From assembly GCA_036897625.1 (NCBI GenBank), contig JAYMTA010000550.1:1-27006 (forward strand): a stretch of DNA of 27,006 bases, given 5' to 3'. The translations under genes and the position numbers were made by a program. This DNA is from Pelargonium cotyledonis. Lineage: Eukaryota > Streptophyta > Magnoliopsida > Geraniales > Geraniaceae. The notes below the pieces were generated by a model, which was given only the letters and a program-made list of their open reading frames with translations, was not told where the DNA came from and searched no databases. Positions 8,610 through 17,637 of this stretch are shown here, piece after piece. Positions within the stretch are counted from its first letter, which is position 1, and each line of letters starts with the position of its first letter.

Positions 8610-11600
8610 CTACCTTGAAGAATGAGGAGATTTAGATGTATCGGTTCGTTTTTGACATTTCTTCCTGTATCTCCACGCTACTTGAATGCTAACCGCTGCA
8701 ACGGTTCTCCAGTAGGGCGATTCATACCTGAAATGTCGTAAATGTCAAGGAATATGTAGATGTTAATTGAAGAAAACTTTTATGCACGGGAGATAGACTC
8801 GTCGATGGTCTTAGAGCTAACAGTTTGAGACACGACAAGATTTAAGTGTGTTTAAGCTCAACATATTTACAATCGTGCCGTGTTCGTGTTGGACTGGTGA
8901 AACACACAAGACACATTTACCACGATTGATGTTAATGTAGTAATTTAATACTATTCTCACAACGGAAGAATAGAATATGAGCAACATACAACTCTTCTCA
9001 TCTCTCGCTTGAGGTAAAGTCGACACAAACATGAAACACCAAATCAATTAAGTGTGTTCAATAGTTGAGCACGACTATTAAACATGTCTTGTTTGTATTA
9101 GCCTATATAACACATATTTAACATCTCTCAAGACAAGTTAACACAAGACACTATCCTTTACGTTTCATCGAAAAAGGTTAATGAACAAGAGGAAATAGAA
9201 AAAATTACGTATGTTTACAATTGGTTCTTCGATTGGTAGCTCATAGACATGAAAATAATCAATCTAGGAGTCCTTCACTTGAAGAACAACTATGTTACCA
9301 ATAAAAGTTGCAAGTACCTAGTTTCACGGTAATACCTTTCCATTTACTATCATCTCATTATCTTTCCCATGAAATCATAATTCTTCTGACGTGAAAATCG
9401 GGTTATGCTCACCAAAGGCCTGATAAAAGAAATATACGAATCTATCCCCACTGTAACCCGGAAAAGTAAATGAAAAACTAACTTGCCCTTTCACATGCAT
9501 ATTCAGAGCGAAACTGCTAATAAACTAAATGAAAACATTATTACGAATAGCATGTAAGATCAAGAAATAACCTTATAGCTCTTTGAACACGTGGATTTCG
9601 CAAGAATCTCGAGAAGCGACTAGTAACTTCTTCAAGGTCTCCGGCTTGGAGTGAAAACGCTTCTACATTTGTTAAGCATCGAACCATCCTATTGCTGATT
9701 AACCTCTGTCCGGGGATTCTTCTTTTCCTAATATCTGCAACAAAAACCATATTCGTTAAACAATGTTGTCTCGTCACTTGTGTTTTGGGAACATATCTAG
9801 ATACAAAAAAATCAACATACAAGGATTTACGTGGTTCGACAATGCTTTTACATCCACAACCAAACTAGTTTCTCATTTTGGATGTTATAATTTACATTTA
9901 CATTTCAGCCTCTATTTGAGCTGAGTTATAAACAGTTGTAGCGCAACTTCTTTGAATTTTACCTATTCTTTTGATTTCGAACCCCCAAAAGAATAGGGTT
10001 TCTCTATTTATCTTGTAATGTATAAACCGATTCATTAGAATTTAAATTTATACCTCTGGTTACCGAAGAATGCTCAAGACACCAAGTGAGTAGCTCCTCC
10101 CCACAGACATCGCCTTCGGATAAGGGAACTATATTTCGATCATCGGATATACTCTCCATTTTTCCACGTACGACAAAAACCATTTTGTCAACCAAACCAC
10201 CGGGATACAAAACTTTGCTTCCTTTAATGTATATCTTTTGTCGTAGTCTTTCACAAATGGCATCTAAGACTGGCTCGTCTGTCAGGGCAAAAATCCGTAC
10301 CTGCATAGAGAAAACTGTGTACATAAATACTCACCGAGTTAAATTTGTGATACTCAAGATCGAAGTAGAAGCTCACTTTCTTGACAAATTTAAAGAGATG
10401 GCGTCTTATGTCTCTCTGAAGGTCTTCGGGCAAATCCTCCAAAAGCCTTCCTTCGTTTACACCTCGTGTTGCGACCCAGTTATACCGTTCAGCTTGTCGT
10501 ACTTGCCTATACGATACAGCAATAACGAAAATTAATATGCCATTGATTCAATATAAGATCCATGTACAAGTATAAAATGGGGCGTGTTTATAAACAAAAA
10601 GCTTTTACGTAGACTTATTAATGTGATGTTAAGATGGTTTTCGTGCTACCCTTAGGTAGCGTTTGGATTCAAACTTTTAGAATTGGAATGAGAGTACGGT
10701 ACCCATTCCAGCACCATTTTCATGACTAAAAAGTTCGAATCCAAGCATGAAGAAAATGAGAATCTCATTCTCATTCTTGTTCTTGAGTTTCATTCATGAA
10801 CAAAAAGTTTAACCCAAACGCTACTTAGTTACTTTTAGTTCTTATGCTTTCCAAACAACGGTAAAACCAAACACCAAACAACTTATATTTCTTTAAGATC
10901 ACATTTGCCCCTATTATTTGCTGTAATGTCAATTCTTGCCCCCACAAGAATTTTGAATTTTGCCCAATAGTTTAACAAAATTCTCATTCTTGTACTTTTC
11001 CCCCTCGAAACAAAAACACTAGTTCCGTTCCTGAACTTTCAGAAAGTCACCTTTTGAGTTCTTCTGGTAGACGACGATGGTTCATCCACTGCTCTACATC
11101 ACGACTTCGAAGCGACATTTCTAATCTCCTGTAGGAACTAATATCATTAGAAAAGATTTTATAGCGTACGTGAAAGAATATAGTGTACAAATTTATTATA
11201 AAAAAATTGTTCACGACTTCAAGTAGACAGGTGTATACGTATGTATAATAAATTGCTTTACCTCCGAACAAGAGCTTGAAGAAAATTCTGCATATTTCCA
11301 ATGAGAAGAGCGAACAACAACAGGCCTAGCCCGATGATGGCCATGGTGAAAAGGACTTCCCAGATAAAGTAGCTAGGAGTTTGGTTCCCGGCCAGAGTGC
11401 TGATTTGCTTTAAGAAAACCAGAGACAGAGCAATGATGTAAATAAGAGTATAAGACGTGTTTCGCTTTATAGGTTTCAGAATTAAGATACGATAATGTTA
11501 AAATGATCCTTTTCGATCAAGTGAACAATATGTTAAACAATACAAAAATCGAGATTCTATACAAGAACATGGACACACAATATTAAATTGAACTTTGAGA

Positions 11601-14600
11601 TTCATCTTTAAAATCAGATTGAGAGTATGTAATGGTAACATGTATGGAACTCGTAAACTTCTTTTCAATCTTGGGAAGTCTGAGGTAAGCACGATGAAAA
11701 AATTAGCTACCAAATTATTTACGCTCTCGACATAAACTAAATGACTATATTAAAGATGTATTGTACATAGAGCTGGCAGTTTGAGACACACAGTAACCCA
11801 ACACGACATGGTGCGATTTTGTGTTGGCAAACCCGACACGTTTGATGAAGGTGTCATATTCGTGTTGGACATGTGAAACACATATGACAAATTTTCAAGA
11901 TCAAATTTCCAATAGTAACTTGATATTGTTAAATCATAGCCTACATTAACCAATTAATCTCCTTTTATCTGTCTCTCGTCTCTAATTTTCTTTCCTTTCA
12001 TCTCCTATATCTCACTCACAATCCTACATTTATCGTGCAAATCTATGGCGTCTTTGGGAAAAGTGCGGAAAAAGAGATTGTAAGCAACATAAACTGCAAT
12101 TAACTTTATCTCTCGTTTACGGTAAAACTGACATTCTCTAACACAACACGTCAACACGACACGTCAACACGACACGTCAGCCCTATTACATAGATAAAAT
12201 AACAAATGTAGCCCAAATCAAGACACGAAAAGACATACCTGGAAACCCCAAAACAATGAATACACATATCTAGTGACTACGTTGTGCTTTGAGGTAAGAT
12301 TGACAGCTTGTACGTAGATTCCGTAGGGAAAACCATCTTGGGTAAAACAATTACCAGCGTTCTTGTTGCTCGTCCACTGTTTCCACGTTGGATCGAGTTG
12401 ATAGCTAGAATTGTTACCGTGACCACAATCTATGAATTTCTTGCACAACGGTATTCCAGAGTCGTCGCATGCATCTCTAAGGCATTGGTTGACTCTCTGG
12501 TTCAAACAAACACAAATCAAGGTAAAAACGAAAACTAAGGCCAATATGTAAATCAGTCATGGTATAGCATAAACATGTCGACAATAGGGAGAATATACTG
12601 ATTTATGACATATTGATTCGCGTCATGCTTACTTCTAAGGCTTCGATATTACTTTTATACTATAACATGCCCACTCAAGTGCAAGCAAATTATCATGTGT
12701 TCCATGCACAACTCTTCTTGCCGCGCGTTAGAATTTTTACATATTTGTAATAACCAAGGTGGCAACAAGGCTCGACATTGTGACCTCTAGGTCAATCAAA
12801 CTCTAATACTATGTAAAAGACCTACTCAACTAATAACTTATTTGCTTACCAAAAACTAATAACTTATAAAGATAGTGTATAGAATATCTCTGATCTACGA
12901 CGGGACATAAGTTTTTCACATCATAGAAATTAGAAAGATAGACAAGAATAGTTCAACACTAGAATGATCCCACCAACCTGTAAGCCAAAGAGGTACCAGC
13001 ATGCACCGACAACATGCCCGGATAACACGAAAGTGAGAAGATTTATGACAAAATTTGCCCAAGCTGACTCAAATATGAAGCCACTTGATGACTGACCAGC
13101 GAGCTGAGGAAGAAATTTATACAATCTTGGAATATACTGAGCAAGAACGGCTGCTCGTAAAAGATTCTTCGCGTAATTTGCTCCTGATGACCCCAAGAAC
13201 TTTGGTAGGACCAACAATATCATAATCTGCATATTTATTCCATAAACCATGTTATTTATTCTTTGCTAATAGCCCATCCCGTGATAAAAATGGTACTCAA
13301 AAGTATTACAAAATCTTTGCATTGAGCACAAATAAAATGCAAATTATGAACATGTAGTTCAAAAGAAAAAACTTACTTGGGGAAGCGGTAAGACGACAAA
13401 TAAATCAAGTACAAAGTGTCCGTAGAGGTAATTGAGGGCAATTCTTTTGGGTTGGTCAACTAGCTCGCCAGCGCCAACCACTCTGGACTCGGGAGCCACA
13501 TAGGCCAACCTAAACTGCCAAAAGAAAGACAAAAAAAAGGCCACGATAAAAAAGAGTTACCGTCAAAACATTTATATTGAGAAGCACTATGGCATTGAAC
13601 AGTTACTAATACTAAAAAAAAGAAAGTATGCAATAAAATAATGTGAATCTGTAACAATATTTTCGGTTAAAACATAGTTTACCTGCAGGAGCATGTTCAG
13701 TAAGTAAACGAAATCTGTCAAGCTTCTAATAACTACAAATGCTGTGGTCAACGGCCAATTGATAACTATGCACTTATTGTCCTGCAAAAATTACCGGCAA
13801 GCAATTTTGAGAGGTTAATATTTCATAAAAAGAAACAAAAGTCAAATAATATGTAATAATATCTAGCAGGTCGTAAATCATTTATTCCAATTCAAAATAT
13901 TGAAGAAAACAAAGAGGGAAAAACACTTCTCAATTAATGGTTTGAATAGATTCGGAAAAAATTATATTAACACAAGTAAAAGCCTAAAATGATGCTTCGA
14001 AAGTTGAAACATAAGTTACTTTGTACAAGACACTTAAATCTCTTGGACTGTATTTCAAAATTTCAAGAGACGCTAGTTATATTCAGGTGAACTAGCCATT
14101 GAAATGATAATTTCATAAACAATCTAATATGGAACTTCAAAATTTCGGCAATCAAAACTATACCTGTTGAACAGAGAGCAAGAAGAAAAACATCGGGTCG
14201 AGAAAAATTGCCCCCAAACAAGAAAGGACGAAAAATTTGTTCCATCGTTGAACAAATTTAGTATGCGGGTTCATGACGCCAAAATGATATGGATGAAGAG
14301 ACGACAAAAACCTCCTTGCCCAACCTTTAGCATCCCCATAAAGAACGTTATGGAACTGGAATAAAAATGTTATCAACTTGTAACGCATATATATAATCAA
14401 ATAAAGATTTATACGAGCAAACATAAGCGATAACACGATTAGAAATAACATTTCGATCTCTTGATATAGTAAGCACCTTGGGATCAAATAGACCTGAAGA
14501 TTTCGTGTTTCTCCGCTCTGCTCCTTTGAAATTGTAATACGCTGTTGGGCAAGTTGTGCAGTACGGATCATCGCACATTCCCAATTGCCCGGACCTCATT

Positions 14601-14980
14601 AAATGTGCATTTCTTTTGGCATAGTTATCCTCCGGCCAACCATTCTGATGAGCTCCACTAAACGAAGGATACTTTTGCACCATAGTTTCTTCTACTTGCT
14701 GTCCGGTCAAACCTTGATTTGGCGGAACAAGGTTTTCATGTTTACGGTTAATGTATATTGGACCACTCATTTGTACAAATGGAGTTTTTCTTTCAGTTCG
14801 CAATGGACCCGTGTGGCCTACAAGGCTAGCTTCCCTTTCATAGGACTCCATGGGAATAGATAACGATGCGCTCCGTGTCCTAGAAACAAATGTTTGAAGC
14901 CGAGAATCCATATATTCTTCGAATGATTCTCGATTTGTTTCTGATAGCATTGGCACTTCATCTTTCTCAAAAGTCGCCAT
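8610..14980 (-). CDS. CNGC20: Cyclic nucleotide-gated ion channel, CNGC19/CNGC20 type
   Basis: Calcium-permeable cation channel of the plasma membrane. In Arabidopsis CNGC19 and CNGC20 act in immunity and cell-death control. Twelve coding exons (minus strand): 14477-14980, 14164-14355, 13683-13781, 13377-13514, 12978-13226, 12239-12496, 11262-11407, 11051-11128, 10377-10506, 10054-10300, 9572-9734, 8610-8727. All join in frame to 773 aa, close to the roughly 764 aa I recall for Arabidopsis CNGC20. The long N-terminus has the clade's GQLGMCDDPYCTTC cysteine motif (about 131-144). S1-S5 span about 207-394, with basic S4 at about 329-351. The pore filter is A486-G-N-Q489, S6 is about 494-527, and the C-linker starts with RSRDVEQWM. 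The nucleotide-binding domain (about 599-735) has the cassette GDVCGEELLTW (661-671). An IQ-type calmodulin site, IQVAWRYRKK, lies at 749-758. The ATG is the first one in its exon, 10 nt after a splice acceptor. Introns carry several transposon relics. The clade call is strong; 19 versus 20 is less certain. Confidence 0.95.
8812..9156. mobile_element. hAT-like MITE in the last channel intron
   Basis: Begins TAGAGCTAACAGTTTGAGAC, almost the same as the start of the element at 11768 (TAGAGCTGGCAGTTTGAGAC). Both continue with CGTGTTGGAC, GTGAAACACA, AGCAACATA, ATCTCTCG and GGTAAA in the same order, so the two are members of one family. The right end, near ACACAAGACACTATCC, is decayed and no target duplication was found. 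It lies wholly within intron 8728-9571 and does not disturb the exons. Confidence 0.55.
10655..10824. mobile_element. PIF/Harbinger-like (Tourist-type) MITE in a channel intron
   Basis: This 170-bp element has inverted ends GGTAGCGTTTGGATTCAAAC (left) and GTTTAACCCAAACGCTAC (right). TTA flanks both sides, at 10652-10654 and 10825-10827. The TTA target and the GCGTTTGG terminus fit PIF/Harbinger MITEs. The interior is palindrome-rich, with GAGAATCTCATTCTCATTC. It lies in intron 10507-11050. The right end lacks one base relative to the left. Confidence 0.75.
11768..12186. mobile_element. hAT-like MITE with ACACGAC repeats in a channel intron
   Basis: Left end TAGAGCTGGCAG, right end GTCAGCCCTA (inverted: TAGGGCTGAC). 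These are imperfect inverted ends of the YARNG kind. The interior is AT-rich with GTGTTGG and ACACGAC strings. A 13-bp tandem repeat, CGTCAACACGACA, lies just inside the right end (12149-12180). TACATAG occurs at both flanks but is not placed as a clean 8-bp duplication, so the exact limits are uncertain. It is a sister of 8812-9156 and lies in intron 11408-12238. Confidence 0.6.
12149..12180. repeat. 13-bp tandem repeat CGTCAACACGACA
   Basis: Two full copies (12149-12161, 12162-12174) and a partial third, CGTCAG, in the right subterminal region of the MITE at 11768-12186. Confidence 0.85.
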
Positions 14981-15146
14981 TACTCGTGAACTATATGCAC
15001 AAGAGAATAAAATAAAACCAATTTAAGCACACAAAATAGAGTACTAAATTAGTTCCCAACTGAGCAAACCCATACTATCACCAGCCCAAAAAAGGGCAGG
15101 ATCAAAAGCCTATCAGCTCAAGAACTGATGATTAGTATTCCTAATA

Positions 15147-15430
15147 CTCGTGTCCCAAAATGAGAGTCCATTTTCCGGTTCCCCTAAAAATTTAGGTTGA
15201 GTTAGTTAGGGTCGGATTTTCCGACTTATACACTCATGTGCTCTTACTGTAACTAACTTAAGAGCTTCTAACTAACTTATTTTAAGAATATTATTGATAA
15301 TTTATGCAATACTAACTACCACAAAAGGAAAGTGGGCACTCGTTTCATAACAAAGTTTTTAGAGAAAGCGAACACTCAATTTGGGGCAAAATAATAGAGA
15401 AAGTGGACACTCATTTTGGGACAGGGGAAG
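15147..15430. mobile_element. Stowaway-like (Tc1/mariner) MITE in the channel leader intron
   Basis: The ends are CTCGTGTCCCAAAATGAG on the left and CTCATTTTGGGACAGGGGAAG on the right (written as inverted: CTTCCCCTGTCCCAAAATGA). TA flanks each side, at 15145-15146 and 15431-15432. The GTCCCAAAATGAGTGTCC terminus and the TA target match the abundant Stowaway-type plant MITEs. The internal motif GGACACTCATTTTGGG recurs in diverged form near 15330-15395. Confidence 0.7.
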
Positions 15431-15990
15431 TACTTAAAATGATGAACAACTATAAAACAATTGAAATACGATAAAAGCTAAAAAGTTATGATATGAACAT
15501 TAATCAAATTTTTATATAGGGACATGAACTTTTAGTTTGTACAAATTGGGAAGCATGTGAGGACTCGTTATGTAGTTAGAGAAGGCCGTTCAAATATGCT
15601 AATTAGGTATGTTGTGTCAAATATATGTTGACAAGACCAGTATAACTAGGAGTTTAAACTCAAACGAAACTATGTCACCAGCTTATAATGATGCAAGAAT
15701 AGCAGTGAGTACATTTTCAAACTCACACCAATTTCATTAACAAAAATAACGGACCCATATAACATATTTGAACGACCTGCCCCAATTGCACAAACCCTCG
15801 TCGATTGTGTCCCTATACGTACTTTCAATCAAAGTTTGCATCTCAATAAATGATTTTCTTTTCCAATAACGATCAGGCAAATTACTAAGATTCATTTAAA
15901 GAGTTTCTCAACACTAAACAAAAAAACTATTTACAAATGCAGTGAGCTGGGACTACTCTTATATCCTTTGGCAAAGAAACATAAATTAAT

Positions 15991-16206
15991 TCAAAGCTCA
16001 ATAATTGGAGATTTAGGTTTCAATTTTGCAACAAAACACAGACACAATTCACAGCAAAGCATTTTGTGCCATCAACAAAAACAGAAAAACCACAAATTAC
16101 AAATGGGTTATTTGTAGTTTTTTTCCCAATTACAAACAACAACACAACTAAAATGAAACACAAGTGTTACATACTCACAATGAAGCTAATTCTCACCATA
16201 GTGAAG
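15991..16206. repeat. Tandem duplication in the leader intron, copy A
   Basis: This copy shares with 16207-16388 the ordered blocks CAAAGCTCAA, TTAGGTTTCAATTTTGCAAC, ACACAATTCACAGCAAAGCA, TTTTGTGCCA, CCAATTACAA and AACACAACTAAAATGAA. The period is about 216 bp. It lies near the transcription start side of the intron. Confidence 0.85.
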
Positions 16207-16388
16207 CCAAAGCTCAACAATTTGAGAATTAGGTTTCAATTTTGCAACAAAAAGACAAACACAATTCACAGCAAAGCATTTTGTGCCACAAACAAAACCA
16301 GAAAGTACACAAAATACAAGTGGGCTTTTCTAGTTTCTTCCAATTACAAGCAGCAACACAGCTAAAATGAACCAAATCTCACCATAAC
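16207..16388. repeat. Tandem duplication in the leader intron, copy B
   Basis: Second copy of 15991-16206, directly adjacent and slightly shorter. It ends with TCTCACCATA, as copy A does. It lies only about 65 bp from the leader exon. Confidence 0.85.
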
Positions 16389-16452
16389 TAATAACATAAT
16401 AAGCTAAAAATAAAAGGGTATATTTTTTTCTGGAAGTAAAAAATGAACAAAC

Positions 16453-16730
16453 CTGGTGGAGCTTGAAACTGGGAAATCAAGAACAGCAAGAACCAGAGGA
16501 GCTGACTGAGAAGAAGGAGAGATGGCTTTGAAAAGTCAACAGTTTTGAAAGATGGTTTCTTGTATTTGGGTTTGTCTTGATTAGGGCCATTTTCTTGGAA
16601 GCTCACTGTGAGACATTTGTGGGAGTGTGGGGTGGGAAAGAGAAAAAAAGACGAGAAATGAAGAGGACAAGGACTTTCCACACCAGTGTGAATCCAAACA
16701 ACTCCTTTTTCCCACATTTATTATGTTTTG
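16453..16730 (-). other. Untranslated leader exon of the channel gene, with an upstream reading frame
   Basis: Proposed from a TATA box at 16756-16762, a donor at 16452 and a pyrimidine-rich leader on the minus strand. If transcription starts near 16730, an ATG at 16717 opens a frame that runs 88 codons through this exon. It crosses the splice and would stop at a TAA sharing one base with the channel ATG (TAATG at 14982-14978). Two further ATGs also lie in the leader. The predicted peptide is serine-, leucine- and phenylalanine-rich and matches nothing I know. The transcription start is inferred, not seen. Confidence 0.45.
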
Positions 16731-16750
16731 CCTTTTCTTGTTGGCTCTCA

Positions 16751-17186
16751 TTGACTTTATATCAACCGCTAAATTTGAACTGAACTTGACTTGAAACCAG
16801 CTTTTTGAGGTCCATTTAACAATGAATTGTGCATTGAAAATTGATGAAGTAGAAGTTTAAATGACATGTTACAGTATTATTTAATGCATGTAAATTTATT
16901 AGTCTTTTATGAATGTGTTAAATAATTTGAAGATCCAAGTGTTGTTGAGTGATAGCATATCCAATAAGACGACAATTTTGTGGCACATCATCCAACTTTT
17001 ATATTTTGCCCATTGTGTTTTTATTGGTTGCTTTCCTTAAAAAAAATACTTCTATCATATATTAATAGAACGTTAGATTTTAAGAAACGAAACGGCTATT
17101 AGAAACAAGATATTTACTTAACTGAAGACGTTTTGATTTGTAGTTAGAAGTCAACGTCTCTGTCACTAAGTCAAGATACTTTTGAC
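16751..17186. promoter_or_regulatory. W-box (TTGAC) cluster upstream of the channel gene
   Basis: TTGAC cores lie at 16751-16756 and 16786-16791 (plus, TTGACT), 17149-17155 and 17169-17174 (minus, TTGACT) and 17182-17186 (plus, TTGACG). WRKY factors bind TTGAC[C/T], and CNGC19/20 genes respond to attack in Arabidopsis, so the cluster is plausible. The five-base core is common by chance, however. The first site overlaps the TATA region. Confidence 0.35.
16756..16762 (-). promoter_or_regulatory. TATA box of the channel gene
   Basis: ATATAAA on the minus strand, followed about 30 nt later by the proposed leader exon. It is the best TATA match in the 16.6-16.9 kb interval. Confidence 0.45.
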
Positions 17187-17637
17187 GAAAACGTAAAATT
17201 TATCTCTCACAACTAAATCATATACACAACTTTTTTTCCCTTCTCAAATCCTGTATTTGTGTTATGCATCCAAAGACAAGCATCATGCTCCATTTCCAGC
17301 AAAATTAATATGGCCAATGCATAGAAAATGTCCACATTTCCATCAGAAACCAGAGGCTATACATTCCACAATCCACAGTGAAAACGGCGAACAAGTAATC
17401 ATCAAAACGCTAGTACAAGTAAATATTCGACCATGCCAAATGATCGACCAAGTCATGCTACGACGTTGCAGCAACTGATGAGCATAAACACGATGTGGTT
17501 AGAGTTGAAATGAATCCAGAGACAGTTGAAAAAGAGGTCCTCTTTATAACCCAAGTGCTGCTAATGTACAGTGAAGCTCTTTGGGATGTTTCTTGTATAG
17601 TGCATAACCAACTACACTGATGGTTTCCCGTAAGATC
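16792..17637. other. Intergenic region: channel promoter and nucleoporin 3' UTR
   Basis: The part near 17637 should be the 3' UTR of the minus-strand nucleoporin gene, and the part near 16800-17200 the promoter of the channel gene. A 73-codon plus-strand frame at 17257-17478 is antisense to the probable 3' UTR and shows no domain. No element or RNA gene was recognised. Confidence 0.5.

Larger units (their letters stand above)
14991..16452 (-). other. 5' UTR intron of the channel gene
   Basis: Read on the minus strand, the leader exon ends CCACCAG before a GTTTGTTC donor (GT at 16452-16451). The next exon starts after the acceptor GCATATAG (AG at 14992-14991), 10 nt before the channel ATG. 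The intron is about 1.46 kb, long for a plant leader intron. It holds a Stowaway-like MITE (15147-15430) and a tandem duplication (15991-16388). No other gene is visible in it. The donor is chosen by eye; other donors are possible. Confidence 0.55.

Noticed and set aside
12765-12870. GGCTCGACATTGTGACCTC with ACTCTAATACTATG, possibly an antisense repeat fragment
   Set aside because: It resembles common plant dispersed repeats, but no ends, target duplication or clear B box could be established within channel intron 12497-12977.
17257-17478. 73-codon plus-strand frame
   Set aside because: It is antisense to the probable nucleoporin 3' UTR and has no motif.
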